Shown here: positions 8,065-16,382 of the stretch, in pieces
How the letters are laid out: every line of letters begins with the position of its first letter
Position numbering within the stretch: the stretch's first letter is position 1
From: Anaerosomatales bacterium
GTDB taxonomy: Bacteria > Actinomycetota > Coriobacteriia > Anaerosomatales > Anaerosomataceae
Length of the DNA stretch: 64,000 bases
Direction: 5' to 3'
Assembly: GCA_030019445.1 (NCBI GenBank)
Contig: JASEEU010000006.1
Coordinates: 62,001-126,000 of the forward strand
Position numbers and translations under genes: made by a program
Notes under the pieces: model-generated
The model's database searches: none
What the model was told of the DNA's origin: nothing
The model's input: only the letters and a program-made list of their open reading frames with translations

Positions 8065-8751
8065 ATGACCGCGCATCGCACGACAGAACCTCGGCCGGTG
8101 CCGGCGATCGACCTCGCCGCGCCGGCCGAGACGCGTACCGCGACCTTCGCGCTCGGTTGATTCTGGGGGCCTGATGCCCGGTTCGGGCAGATGCCCGGAG
8201 TCATCCGCACGCGCGTCGGCTACGCGGGCGGGACCACGCCCGACCCCACGTACCGCCGCATCGGCGACCACACCGAGACGCTGCAGATCGATTACGACCC
8301 CACGATGCTCCGCTACGAAGACCTGCTCGACGTCTTCTGGTCGAGCCACCGTCCCACGTCGCCGGCGTACTCGCGCCAGTACGCCTCCATCATCTTCCCG
8401 CATGACGAGGAGCAGCGCGCGGCTGCCGAGGCGAGTCGGACGCGCATGGAGTCCGTTCTCGGCAGGGTACACACCAACATCGTGCCGTTCTCGCGATTCT
8501 CTGTGGCCGAGGACTACCACCAGAAGTACCGCCTGCGCGGCGCGCGTTCGCTGATGGCCGAGTTCGCCGAGATGTACCCTGACCCCGCGGACTTCCGCGA
8601 GTCGACCGCCGCGGCCCGCGTGAACGGCTACCTTGACGGGTGGGGCGACGGTGCCGCGCTCGAGGCGGAGATCGACGGGTACGGCCTGAGCGAGGACGCG
8701 AAGGACCGGCTCCGCGACGCGGTGCGTCCGCGGCGCGGGCTGCGAGTCTAG
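8065..8751 (+). CDS. msrA: Selenocysteine-containing peptide-methionine (S)-S-oxide reductase
   Basis: A 228-residue MsrA read through an in-frame UGA at 8158-8160 (Sec32). The usual catalytic 'GCFWG' appears as '[10 protein letters not shown]', followed by the MsrA segments '[13 protein letters not shown]', '[16 protein letters not shown]' and '[10 protein letters not shown]'. The UGA therefore sits exactly at the nucleophile, and homology continues without a break after it. There is no cysteine anywhere in the protein, so no resolving Cys; the selenenic acid would need an external reductant. The ATG at 8065 follows 'GAGAGGAG'; 31 residues precede the Sec. It reduces methionine-S-sulfoxide in the cytoplasm and is followed by msrB 11 bases later. 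A standard annotation would truncate it to 8191-8751. Confidence 0.9.
8175..8189 (+). promoter_or_regulatory. Candidate bacterial SECIS element of msrA
   Basis: A 6-bp stem, TGCCCG (8175-8180) with CGGGCA (8184-8189), closes a GTT loop. It starts 14 bases after the UGA. Bacterial SECIS hairpins are known to lie just downstream of UGA with a small loop beginning with G, and this fits. Confidence 0.7.
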
Positions 8752-8762
8752 GAGGGAGCACC

Positions 8763-9161
8763 ATGACGGACAAGACGGAACGCACCGATCAGGAGTGGCG
8801 GCGCGTGCTGACGCCCGAGCAGTACCACGTGCTGCGCGAGTCGGGCACCGAGCCGCCGTTCACCGGCGTCTACGTGGACACCGAGGACGAGGGCCTCTAC
8901 CGTTGCGCCGCGTGCGGCAATCCGCTCTTCTCGTCGGACACTAAGTACCACTCCGGGAGCGGGTGGCCGAGCTTCTTCGAGCCGGTCGGCCCTGACGCCG
9001 TCGAAGAGCGGGTGGACACGAGCCACGGCATGACGCGCACGGAGATCCGTTGTGCGCGGTGCGGCTCGCACCTCGGCCATGTCTTCCCTGACGGGCCGCA
9101 GCCCACCGGGCAGCGCTACTGCCTGAACTCGCTCGCCCTGGACTTCGAAGCCGAGGAATAG
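8763..9161 (+). CDS. msrB: Peptide-methionine (R)-S-oxide reductase
   Basis: A 132-residue MsrB of normal length, reducing methionine-R-sulfoxide. Zinc is held by two CxxC pairs (Cys48/51 in 'CAACG', Cys97/100 in 'CARCG'). The core '[11 protein letters not shown]' and '[11 protein letters not shown]' are typical, and the catalytic cysteine is Cys120 in 'RYCLNS'. Unlike its partner it uses Cys, encoded as TGC. The SD 'AGGAGGGAG' precedes the ATG. It is cotranscribed with the Sec-type msrA; together they repair both methionine sulfoxide stereoisomers. Confidence 0.95.
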   Translation: MTDKTERTDQEWRRVLTPEQYHVLRESGTEPPFTGVYVDTEDEGLYRCAACGNPLFSSDTKYHSGSGWPSFFEPVGPDAVEERVDTSHGMTRTEIRCARCGSHLGHVFPDGPQPTGQRYCLNSLALDFEAEE

Positions 9162-9210
9162 GCGCCTGTGCCGGTGGTACGATGTTCGCGTGCCGCCGAC
9201 GGGAGGTCCA

Positions 9211-9720
9211 GTGACAAACGCAGCCTACTACCGCGACCGGGCGCTCGAGCTCGGCGCTACCGATGCGGTCGCGTTCGCGATCGACGACATCGTCTTCGAC
9301 CCCCGGACGATCCTGAAGTGCATGTTCGGCTGCAAGGACTGGGGTCTTGGCCCGACGTGCCCTTCTCGGCCCGGCTCGCTCATGCCGTGGGAATACGAAC
9401 CGGTGCTGCGCCGCTATGAGTGGGGCGTCATCATCCACGCCCACGACAAGCGCGTCGCGCACGACGTCTCGTTCGAGATCGAGCGCGAGGCCTACCTCGA
9501 CGGCCATCACCTCGCCTTCTCGCTCTCTGATTGCGCCGCGTGCGCGGAGTGCGCCGGGCTCGCCGGCTCGGGCTGCGTGAACCCGCGCAAGGCGCGTCCC
9601 GCGTTCCACAGCGTCGGCATCGACGTGTTCAGCACCGTGCATGCGTTCGGCCTCCCCCTCGCGCCGCTTCGGGACGAGGGCGATCAGCAGAACTGGTATT
9701 CGGCGGTCTTCATCAAGTAG
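9211..9720 (+). CDS. DUF2284 metal-binding protein
   Basis: A 169-residue cytoplasmic protein rich in cysteines arranged as in DUF2284: 'CKDWGLGPTCPS' near residue 45 and 'CAACAECAG' followed by 'GCVNPRKARP' near residue 112. The last part, 'GIDVFSTVHAFGLPL', is also typical. The family is predicted to bind a metal or Fe-S cluster; the reaction is unknown. The GTG at 9211 is chosen for 'GGGAGGT' just upstream, though the spacing is short; an in-frame GTG at 9190 has no SD. Confidence 0.8.
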   Translation: MTNAAYYRDRALELGATDAVAFAIDDIVFDPRTILKCMFGCKDWGLGPTCPSRPGSLMPWEYEPVLRRYEWGVIIHAHDKRVAHDVSFEIEREAYLDGHHLAFSLSDCAACAECAGLAGSGCVNPRKARPAFHSVGIDVFSTVHAFGLPLAPLRDEGDQQNWYSAVFIK

Positions 9721-9731
9721 CGGGGGCGACC

Positions 9732-10010
9732 ATGTTCCAGCCGAGCGAGATCGTCGTATTGATCGTCAGCCTGGCGATGTCGCCCATCATCGTCACGAGC
9801 GCGCGTCGTCTTGGCGCGCCGCTCGGACCGCGCATCATGGCGGTCTTCGCGTGCGTATTCGTCGCCTACGTCGCCACGGTTCTTGAGGGCATCCTGCTCT
9901 TCGACCTCTTCAGCTTCCTGGAGCACGCGCTCCTCACGCTCACCGGGGTGCTGCTGATGCTCGGCATCATCGCGGTGGACCGGCAGGTACGGAATCGGCG
10001 AGAGCCATGA
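9732..10010 (+). CDS. Small three-helix membrane protein
   Basis: A 92-residue protein made almost wholly of three predicted membrane helices (about residues 5-22, 32-52 and 60-80) with a basic C-terminus. The ATG at 9732 follows a weak 'GGGGGCGA'. Its stop overlaps the ATG of the sensor kinase by 4 bases, so the two are translationally coupled and probably work together. The kinase starts with a similar membrane region. I recognise no family. Confidence 0.7.
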   Translation: MFQPSEIVVLIVSLAMSPIIVTSARRLGAPLGPRIMAVFACVFVAYVATVLEGILLFDLFSFLEHALLTLTGVLLMLGIIAVDRQVRNRREP

Positions 10011-11509
10011 CCGCCTCGGCAGTAGTGTTCCTCGATATCGTCGGGATGCTCTCCTTCGCGACCGGTCTCGTCGTCGCCGCAAGGATGCCGCTGACACGCC
10101 TCGGTGGCTACGAGCGTCAGGTCCGGATCCTGTTGATGATCACCATGACGGTCTATGCCTTTGTCGGCGTCTCCAACATCTTGGAGCACTCCGGCGTGAC
10201 GGCCGCGCTGGACGCATACGAGGACTACGCCGAGATCCTCTTCATCCCGGCGATGGCATATCTCGTCTACACCGCCGGTCTTGCGCTCCAGGTCCAACAG
10301 CTCACCGATGCCGAGGAGGGCCTGCGAGCCGAGCACGAGCTGCTGACGGGCGTGGTGGAGACGAGCCCGAGCGGCGTGATGCGGATCGACGCCGGCGGCG
10401 CGATCGTGTTCGCTAACGACCGGGCGCGCGCGCTCCTCGGGCTGCAGCGCGATCCCTCGGGAGGGAGCTGGACGCTTCCGGAGGGCATCGTATGCGTTTC
10501 GGCCATACCCGGAGAGCGTCTGCTCGACCTCGTGCGACTCGCCGACGGTGTCGTTCTCGAGGACCGGCTGTGCTACCTGGAGCTCGGTGAGGCGCGGCGC
10601 GCGATCTCGGTGAGCGCGCGACCGTACGGCGGCGGGGAGGCAGGACGCGGCTCGGTCGTCTCCGTCACCGACGTCACGGAGCGCGAGGAAGCGCGACGCA
10701 GGCTCGTCCGAGCTCAGGCCGAGTACCGCCTCGACCTCGAGCGGACCGTCGACGAGCGTACCGCCGACCTGCTCGAGATGAACCGCGAGCTGGAGAGCGC
10801 CAACCGCGTGAAGCGCTCGTTCGTCGCCAACGTCAGCCACGAGCTCCGCACGCCGCTGAACTCGATCATCGGCTTCACCGATCTGCTCATCCAGGAGCTG
10901 CCCGGTCCGGTGAACGCCGAGCAGAGCAAGCAGCTCACGATGGTGCGCGACTCCGCGACCCACCTGCTGATGCTCGTGAACGACCTGCTCGATTTCGAGC
11001 GCATGGAGGCGGGACAGCGGCTGACTGCGGTGGCCGAGACACCTCTCTGTCCGCTGCTCGACCGCCTCGTTCATTCGATAGAGCCCCTTGCCGACGAGGC
11101 CGGGGTCGCGCTCGTGCTCGAGTGCGAGACCGCGGCCGTCCTTCAGACCGACCAGGGGATGCTCGGGCAGATCGTGCGCAACCTCGTCTCCAACGCCATC
11201 AAGTTCACCGATCCCGGCGGCACGGTGACGGTGAGGGCGACGGAGGACGCCGAGGGGGTCGCGATCGCCGTGAGCGACACCGGGATCGGCATCGCCGAGG
11301 AGGACCGCGACCGTGTGTTCAAGCCGTTCGTGCAGCTCGACACCCCCAATCGGATCAAGCCGCCGGGTACCGGCCTCGGCCTCGCGATCTCGCGCGAGCT
11401 CGCCGGGCTTCTCGGCGGAGCCCTCACGCTGGAGAGCACGCCCGGCGAAGGGTCGACTTTCCACCTGCGCCTGCCGTTGGTGATCCCGGCCGAGACGGAG
11501 GACGCGTGA
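10007..11509 (+). CDS. PAS-domain membrane histidine kinase (orphan)
   Basis: A 500-residue sensor kinase. About three to four membrane helices (residues 5-95) are followed by a PAS-like domain (about 115-230), a short coiled coil, then HisKA with the phospho-accepting His in 'NVSHELRTPLN' (about residue 284). The HATPase_c domain shows the N-box 'NLVSNAIKF', G1 'VSDTGIGIA' and G2 'PGTGLGLAI'. No response regulator lies next to it. It overlaps the small membrane protein before it by 4 bases and rpiA after it by 4 bases. The signal is unknown. Confidence 0.9.
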   Translation: MTASAVVFLDIVGMLSFATGLVVAARMPLTRLGGYERQVRILLMITMTVYAFVGVSNILEHSGVTAALDAYEDYAEILFIPAMAYLVYTAGLALQVQQLTDAEEGLRAEHELLTGVVETSPSGVMRIDAGGAIVFANDRARALLGLQRDPSGGSWTLPEGIVCVSAIPGERLLDLVRLADGVVLEDRLCYLELGEARRAISVSARPYGGGEAGRGSVVSVTDVTEREEARRRLVRAQAEYRLDLERTVDERTADLLEMNRELESANRVKRSFVANVSHELRTPLNSIIGFTDLLIQELPGPVNAEQSKQLTMVRDSATHLLMLVNDLLDFERMEAGQRLTAVAETPLCPLLDRLVHSIEPLADEAGVALVLECETAAVLQTDQGMLGQIVRNLVSNAIKFTDPGGTVTVRATEDAEGVAIAVSDTGIGIAEEDRDRVFKPFVQLDTPNRIKPPGTGLGLAISRELAGLLGGALTLESTPGEGSTFHLRLPLVIPAETEDA

Positions 11510-12174
11510 ACGTCGAAGCGATGAAGGACGCCGCAGGCGCACGTGCCGCCGCGCTGGTGACGGCCGACATGGCCCTCGGTGTCGGCACGGGGACCACGAC
11601 AGAGCGCTTCATCAGGGCGCTCGCAGCTTCCGGGATACGCCCGCAGGTGGTCGTGCCGAGTTCCCTGGCGACGGGTCGCGCGCTGGCCGCGGCCGGCTTC
11701 GCCGTCCACGAGCCCGCGGGCGTGCGGCGGCTCGACCTCTACGTTGACGGGGCGGACGAGATCGATCCCGCGCTACAGCTCATCAAGGGCGGGGGCGGGG
11801 CGCTCGTTCGGGAGAAGCTGCTCGCGACCATCGCCGAGCGCTTCGTGTGCATCGCCGACGAGCGCAAGCTCGTTCCCGCGCTCGGCACCTTCCCGCTACC
11901 GGTCGAAGTGGTGCCGGCGGCGGTGGCGGCGGTGGCCGAGCGGCTGCTCGGCCTGGGCGATGCGGTCACGCCCCGCACCGGCTTCGTGAGCGACAACGGG
12001 AACCGCATCCTTGATGTCACCGGGATCGACCTGCGCTTCCCGGGAGAGGTGGAGGCGCTGCTCGACTCCATCCCCGGCGTCGTGGGCAACGGCGTCTTCG
12101 CGCACCGGCGGCCCGATCTCGTGACCGTCGGGCAGGCCGACGGGTCGGTCCGAGAGGTGCACCGCCCGGTCTAG
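11506..12174 (+). CDS. rpiA: Ribose-5-phosphate isomerase A
   Basis: A 222-residue RpiA, interconverting ribose-5-phosphate and ribulose-5-phosphate in the pentose phosphate pathway. Motifs: 'GVGTGTTTERF' near residue 27, 'YVDGADEIDP' near 80 with the catalytic Asp/Glu region, and 'KGGGGALVREK' near 95 with the catalytic Lys. The GTG at 11506 overlaps the stop of the kinase gene. Coupling of a sugar isomerase to a sensor kinase is unusual and may be incidental. It ends tail-to-tail with the LysR gene, sharing 4 bases. Confidence 0.93.
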   Translation: MNVEAMKDAAGARAAALVTADMALGVGTGTTTERFIRALAASGIRPQVVVPSSLATGRALAAAGFAVHEPAGVRRLDLYVDGADEIDPALQLIKGGGGALVREKLLATIAERFVCIADERKLVPALGTFPLPVEVVPAAVAAVAERLLGLGDAVTPRTGFVSDNGNRILDVTGIDLRFPGEVEALLDSIPGVVGNGVFAHRRPDLVTVGQADGSVREVHRPV

Positions 12175-13118
12175 TCGCGCCAGAGTCCGAGCGTGCCGGG
12201 CGCCCGGTGCAGCGACTCGCGCACAAGCATCGCCGTCGTCTTGAGCTCGGCGAGCGCCGCCGAGACAGCGGGCCGTCTGCTCGAGCCGCTACGGATGGCG
12301 GCGACGACGCGTCGATGCACCGTCGTGTCGGTCAGGCGCGTGAACGTGACGCCTTCGTACTCGCCGATGATCATGAGCGGCGTGATGAGCGCGACCCCGA
12401 GACCCGCCGACACCGCCTCGAGGATGACCAGGTAGTCGTTGCTATGGACGCTGATCCGCGGCTGGTAGCCGGCTTCGTTGGCGACGCGTACGACGACATC
12501 GAGGAACGCCGTGTTGTCCCGGCCGACCACCCAGGCGTCGTCGCGAAGGTCGCGCATGGCGACCGGACCCCGCGCTCGCGGGTCGCCGGCGGGCATGGCC
12601 AGGTACATCGGTTCCGTCAGCAACGGCACGCGCTCGATCCCGGGATCCTCGGGCTCGGGAAGGTGGTCGTACTCGTGCGTGACGACGACGTCGAGCTCAC
12701 CGCTCTTGAGCGCGGGAAGGCTCTCATCAGGCTCGAGGTCGACCATGGTGATCTCGAGCGCTCCGTGGCGGGCCGAGAGCTCGGCAAGAGCGGGGACGAG
12801 AAGGCGTCGGGCGGCGCTGGGGAACGCGCACGTGCGGAGCGGACCGGCGAGCCCCCCGGACACGGCGGCGACATCCGCTTCGGCCTCCTCCAACACGGCG
12901 AGCACCCGCTCGGCGTGGCCGACGAGACGGCGTCCTGCGTCGGTGAGGCGCACCCCCCGGCCCTTGCGCTCGAGGACTGGTGCGCCGACCTCACGCTCGA
13001 GCGTGGCCATCTGCTGCGAGATCGCCGAAGGGGTGAGGAAGAGCGCCTCGGCGGCCGCGGCGATGCTGCCGCGCGACGCGATCTCACGGAGCAGATGGAG
13101 ACGGTGAACGCTCAACAT
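12171..13118 (-). CDS. LysR-family transcriptional regulator
   Basis: A 315-residue LysR regulator. The N-terminal helix-turn-helix is clear ('GSIAAAAEALFLTPSAISQQ', residues about 17-36), followed by the typical 'LEREVGAPVLER' linker and a two-lobed substrate-binding domain from about residue 90. No SD is visible upstream of the ATG at 13118, so translation may be leaderless. LysR proteins usually control divergent neighbours; here that would be the 37-residue membrane peptide at 13228. The effector is unknown. Confidence 0.9.
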   Translation of the reverse strand: MLSVHRLHLLREIASRGSIAAAAEALFLTPSAISQQMATLEREVGAPVLERKGRGVRLTDAGRRLVGHAERVLAVLEEAEADVAAVSGGLAGPLRTCAFPSAARRLLVPALAELSARHGALEITMVDLEPDESLPALKSGELDVVVTHEYDHLPEPEDPGIERVPLLTEPMYLAMPAGDPRARGPVAMRDLRDDAWVVGRDNTAFLDVVVRVANEAGYQPRISVHSNDYLVILEAVSAGLGVALITPLMIIGEYEGVTFTRLTDTTVHRRVVAAIRSGSSRRPAVSAALAELKTTAMLVRESLHRAPGTLGLWRD

Positions 13119-13161
13119 AATGTAGTACAGCTTAACTGAAAGGATAGGAAACGAGAATGGT

Positions 13162-13174
13162 GCTAACGCTTAGC
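13162..13174. promoter_or_regulatory. Dyad in the LysR/small-peptide intergenic region
   Basis: A perfect inverted repeat, GCTAA-CGC-TTAGC, lies between the LysR start (13118) and the small peptide (13228). It may be an operator for the divergent region; no protein can be assigned. Confidence 0.4.
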
Positions 13175-13227
13175 TGGACCGATACTAGAAGCAGCTCGGG
13201 AACCGAGCCGACCAAGGAGGGATCGCG

Positions 13228-13341
13228 ATGTCCGCATTCCGCATCGAAGACAGCTTCAGCGAAGGGGTCGTGTACCCCGGGCGCGCGATCGTGCTCGTCG
13301 GTCTGCTGCTCGGCCTCGCGCTCATCCTGTCCTCCATCTAG
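13228..13341 (+). CDS. 37-residue single-helix membrane peptide
   Basis: A short gene with a strong SD: 'AAGGAGG' lies 8 bases before the ATG at 13228. The product starts with an acidic stretch ('FRIEDSFSEG') and ends in one hydrophobic helix, 'AIVLVGLLLGLALILSSI', at the very C-terminus. A clear rho-independent terminator follows at 13412, so it looks like a complete one-gene unit divergent from the LysR gene. The layout resembles small tail-anchored membrane peptides. The function is unknown. Confidence 0.65.
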   Translation: MSAFRIEDSFSEGVVYPGRAIVLVGLLLGLALILSSI

Positions 13342-13411
13342 GCCTCGCGCCTAGCGCACACGGAGACGTCGCGGGCGGCACCGCCTAGCCGCGCCGCGAC
13401 ACCCACATCAC

Positions 13412-13447
13412 GGAAGGTCCGCCACATCGGCGGGCCTTCTCTGTTTG
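13412..13447 (+). terminator. Rho-independent terminator after the small peptide gene
   Basis: An 11-bp stem (13413-13423 with 13429-13439, one G-U pair) with a 5-base loop, followed by a T-rich stretch 'TCTCTGTTTG'. It ends the transcript of the 37-residue peptide. Confidence 0.75.
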
Positions 13448-13474
13448 CCGGGGTCGAAGGGAGTATTAGGCGAG

Positions 13475-13493
13475 ACTAATAAGAACGATTAGT
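13475..13493 (+). promoter_or_regulatory. Operator-like dyad upstream of the LPxTG protein gene
   Basis: A perfect inverted repeat, ACTAAT-N7-ATTAGT, lies about 70 bases before the surface-protein start. A second small dyad, TACGG-N6-CCGTA, is at 13504-13519. Either could be a repressor site or leader structure; no regulator is obvious nearby. Confidence 0.45.
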
Positions 13494-13539
13494 AGAGCCA
13501 AAGTACGGGGATATCCGTAGTAGCAAGTCAACAGATGAT

Positions 13540-13553
13540 CCTCCGAGAGGAGG
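13540..13553 (+). promoter_or_regulatory. Hairpin that pairs the SD of the LPxTG protein gene
   Basis: CCTCC (13540-13544), a GAGA tetraloop of the GNRA type, then GGAGG (13549-13553) make a compact 5-bp hairpin. The 3' arm is the Shine-Dalgarno itself, 9 bases before the ATG at 13563. Translation should be reduced unless the hairpin is opened. Confidence 0.6.
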
Positions 13554-13562
13554 CGAGCAGCG

Positions 13563-14354
13563 ATGACGTACAAGGACAGGACACGGACGCTTCGTGCGAT
13601 GCTCTCGTTCGGACTCGCAGTAGCCGTGCTGCTCGCGTACACCGCCCCCGCGTATGCCGCGGTCTCGGTAGATCTGCACTCGGCGCACGTCGGAGCGAGC
13701 AGCCTCACATTCCAGACTGAAAGCGATGACGGCGGTCTTGGCGACCCCGTCGTTTGGCACTTCGTACTCAACGGGCTCGATCGTGGGACGGAGGCAGGTA
13801 CACTGACCGTCACGTTCTCCTCGGGCCTCACCAAGACGGTCTCCGGCAGGGTGGTCGGTAACGGATCCACGCAGCACTTCTACGTGGGTACGCCCGGGCA
13901 CGACATGCTGGCGAGCGCAGTGGCCGAGGTCGACAGCGAGGAGTACGGGCGGCTGGTCCTGAGCCATGTCGCCCTGAACGACCCGCAGGACCCGGAAGAC
14001 CCTGAGGACCCGGAAGATCCTGAGGATCCCGAGGACCCTGAGGACCCCGAGGACCCGGAAGATCCCGAGGATCCTGAGGACCCCGAGGACCCCGAAGATC
14101 CTGAGGATCCCGAGGACCCCGAAGATCCTGAGGATCCCGAGGACCCCGAGGACCCCGAAGATCCTGAGGATCCCGAGGACCCGTTCCTCCCCTTCACTCC
14201 TGATCCTGAGGATCCGGAGACCCCCGATGCTCCGTTCCTCCCGTACACCGGGGCTGACCCGACCATGCTGCTTGGTCTCGTCAGCGCCGCCGGTGCCGTT
14301 GGAGCGGGACTCAAGCTCTGGGGCCGCCCGGATCGCGGCGGTGAGGACCACTGA
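13563..14354 (+). CDS. LPxTG surface protein with an Asp-Pro-Glu repeat stalk
   Basis: A 263-residue exported protein: signal peptide (about 1-32, ending 'AYA'), a globular beta domain of about 105 residues, then 21 uninterrupted Glu-Asp-Pro triplets, a short Pro-rich linker, and the sortase signal 'LPYTG' followed by a hydrophobic helix and a short charged tail. It is therefore expected to be cleaved by sortase and linked to the wall, with the acidic stalk holding the head domain away from it. No sortase gene is in the window. The SD is inside a hairpin (13540-13553). Confidence 0.85.
   Translation: MTYKDRTRTLRAMLSFGLAVAVLLAYTAPAYAAVSVDLHSAHVGASSLTFQTESDDGGLGDPVVWHFVLNGLDRGTEAGTLTVTFSSGLTKTVSGRVVGNGSTQHFYVGTPGHDMLASAVAEVDSEEYGRLVLSHVALNDPQDPEDPEDPEDPEDPEDPEDPEDPEDPEDPEDPEDPEDPEDPEDPEDPEDPEDPEDPEDPEDPEDPFLPFTPDPEDPETPDAPFLPYTGADPTMLLGLVSAAGAVGAGLKLWGRPDRGGEDH
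13995..14183 (+). repeat. Tandem 9-bp repeat encoding 21 Glu-Asp-Pro units
   Basis: Twenty-one in-frame copies of a 9-base unit of the form GA[AG]-GA[CT]-CC[CTG]. Third positions alternate without a strict higher order. Such arrays change copy number by slippage, always in frame, so stalk length probably varies between strains. Confidence 0.9.
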
Positions 14355-14463
14355 CGGATGCATCGCATGACAGCGCACAGTCTGGGCCGGGACCCGAACA
14401 GGGCCCCGGCCCTCTTCGTGTCGAGTGCTATGCTCGGCACGTATTCGAGCGACAGGGGGATCC

Positions 14464-15516
14464 GTGAGAACGCTCATCTTCGGAAGCGGTGTGCTCGGGT
14501 CGTACTTCGGGGCGCGTCTTGCGGCTGCGGGCCACGATGTCACCATGCTCGCGCGCGGAGCCCGGTTGCGGGAGATCGAGGAGCACGGGGTCACCGTGAT
14601 CGATGAGGGGACCGGAGAGCGTTTGACCGCTCGCATCCCCGTGACCGCCACGCTCGAGCCGGGCGACCGCTACGATGTGATCGCGGTCTTCGTGCGGGCC
14701 GAGCAGGTGAGGGAGGCACTGCCGGCTCTGGCCGCGAACACCGCCACGCCCACGGTCCTCTTCATGAGCAACGCGGTCTCGGGAGTGGACGATCTGGTCG
14801 ACGCGGTCGGGCAGGGGCGCGTCATGCTCGGCTTTCCCGGAGCTGCGGGCGACAAGGTCGGTAACGTGGTGCGCGCGCGGACCGTTCACCCGTGGCTTCA
14901 GCGAACGACGGTGGGAGAGGTCGACGGACGGAGGACGACGCGTGCCGTCAGCATAGCCCAGGCGTTCCGCTCGGCGGGTTTTCCCTCGGCGGTCTCGCGG
15001 GACATGGACGCGTGGCTCAAGACACACGCGGCGCTCGTCTGCCCGATCGCGAACGCGTTCTACATGGCCGGTGGGGACTTGCAGCGCCTCGCCCGGACGC
15101 GCGACGCGCTGGTCCTGGCGTCCCGGGCGGTGCGCGAAGGCTTCCGCATGCTGCGGAGCGCGGGTTGGCAGGTGACGCCGCCGCACCTGGCGCTCGCGCT
15201 CGCCGTTCCGGAGCCGCTACTGGTCTCGCTTCTCGGTCGCGTGGCTCGCACGCCGTACGCCGACTTCATCATCGCCCGACACGCGGCGGTGGCGCGTGAC
15301 GAGATCGCGATGCTGTCGGCTCAGCTCGTGGCGCTCAGCCGTGCGGCCGATGTCCCGATGCCGTCGTTCGAGGTGCTCGCCACGTACGGACGGCAGGGAG
15401 TGCGCCCGGCGCGGCGCGGGAGCGGTGTCCTGCCGATGCGCTGGGGTGGCGTGATCGCCGCGGCAGCTGCCGCGCTGTTCGTGGGAGCGTTACGAGCCCT
15501 GTTCAGAGAGCGGTGA
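14464..15516 (+). CDS. Ketopantoate reductase family protein (ApbA/PanE-like)
   Basis: A 350-residue NAD(P)-binding protein. The N-terminus has the Rossmann motif 'IFGSGVLGSYFGARLAAAG'. The conserved Lys of the family is in 'DAWLKTHAALVCPIANAFY' (about residue 187). A C-terminal hydrophobic segment (about 325-345) and basic tail suggest membrane attachment, which is unusual for classical PanE. PanE reduces ketopantoate in pantothenate synthesis, but many relatives act on other substrates, so no symbol is given. The GTG at 14464 follows 'AGGGGGATCC'. Confidence 0.78.
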   Translation: MRTLIFGSGVLGSYFGARLAAAGHDVTMLARGARLREIEEHGVTVIDEGTGERLTARIPVTATLEPGDRYDVIAVFVRAEQVREALPALAANTATPTVLFMSNAVSGVDDLVDAVGQGRVMLGFPGAAGDKVGNVVRARTVHPWLQRTTVGEVDGRRTTRAVSIAQAFRSAGFPSAVSRDMDAWLKTHAALVCPIANAFYMAGGDLQRLARTRDALVLASRAVREGFRMLRSAGWQVTPPHLALALAVPEPLLVSLLGRVARTPYADFIIARHAAVARDEIAMLSAQLVALSRAADVPMPSFEVLATYGRQGVRPARRGSGVLPMRWGGVIAAAAAALFVGALRALFRER

Positions 15517-15554
15517 CGCGGAGGCGGCGGACGGCCGCCTCCGCGACGCTGTCG

Positions 15555-16382
15555 TCAGGTGCGCTTGAAGACATCGCGTGCGACGAGCGCGCCGACCGCG
15601 AACAACGCGTTGGCGGCGAGCCAGCCGAGGTCCATCGCGGCCGTCAGGCCGGTGCCTGCCCAGTCCGCGTAGGAGTACCACGAGTCGGCGAGGCCGAAGA
15701 CGACGGCCCCGGCAGCCACGAACCACCACGGCCACGCGAACCTGCCCTGGCCCAGTTGCCGGATGACGAGCGCGAGTGTGACCGCGGGCGCGATCATGAA
15801 GATGGCGTCCCCGACGGGGTAGAGCGTGCTCACGAAGACGCCGAGGCCATCGAGTCCGGAGTCGGCGGCCCAGATGTAGGGCCTGAGCAACGCCACGTAT
15901 TGAATGGCGACCGCAACCACGCCCACGACACCGCCGATGACGAGCGGGATGCGCGTCTTCACGAGTCCGCTGTACGCCTTCACCGCGAAGGCGACGGCCG
16001 CGACGAAGAAGACGTATTCGAGCGAGTAGAAGATGTCGGCGATGCTCGGATACGGATCGAGCCCCATGAACAGCTCAAGCACCATCCAGATCACGTCGCC
16101 GATAGCGAACATCGTCACCGCGATCCCGATCAGCATCCACTGTCTGCGCACGGACTCACCCGGTGCGAAGCTGAACGCGACCCAGAGGATGATGCCGGCT
16201 ATGAGCGGCTGCAATGCGATGCCGTACACGTAGACGGCGGTGTACGCCGCATCCGAGAGCGTCTCGGCGTACAGCTGCAGGTCGAGCAGGTAGAACAACG
16301 CCAGGAGCGCCGCGAGCGCGCCCGCTACGGCGAAGGTCGTCCGCGAGATGACGCTGCGCTTGTCGACTGCAGTGTCGCTCAT
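15555..16382 (-). CDS. Polytopic membrane protein, unknown
   Basis: A 275-residue protein with about eight predicted membrane helices spanning nearly its whole length. Aromatic and acidic residues recur near helix ends ('DIFYSLEYVFF', 'DSWYSYADW'). It resembles the membrane-sensor regions found at the N-terminus of some diguanylate cyclases, but has no attached output domain. It overlaps the small gene before it (16379-16609) by 4 bases. Confidence 0.68.
   Translation of the reverse strand: MSDTAVDKRSVISRTTFAVAGALAALLALFYLLDLQLYAETLSDAAYTAVYVYGIALQPLIAGIILWVAFSFAPGESVRRQWMLIGIAVTMFAIGDVIWMVLELFMGLDPYPSIADIFYSLEYVFFVAAVAFAVKAYSGLVKTRIPLVIGGVVGVVAVAIQYVALLRPYIWAADSGLDGLGVFVSTLYPVGDAIFMIAPAVTLALVIRQLGQGRFAWPWWFVAAGAVVFGLADSWYSYADWAGTGLTAAMDLGWLAANALFAVGALVARDVFKRT

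Noticed and set aside
9866-11542. A 558-codon open frame on the minus strand
   Set aside because: Antisense to a clear histidine kinase; the product is rich in His, Arg and Glu as expected for a G+C shadow.
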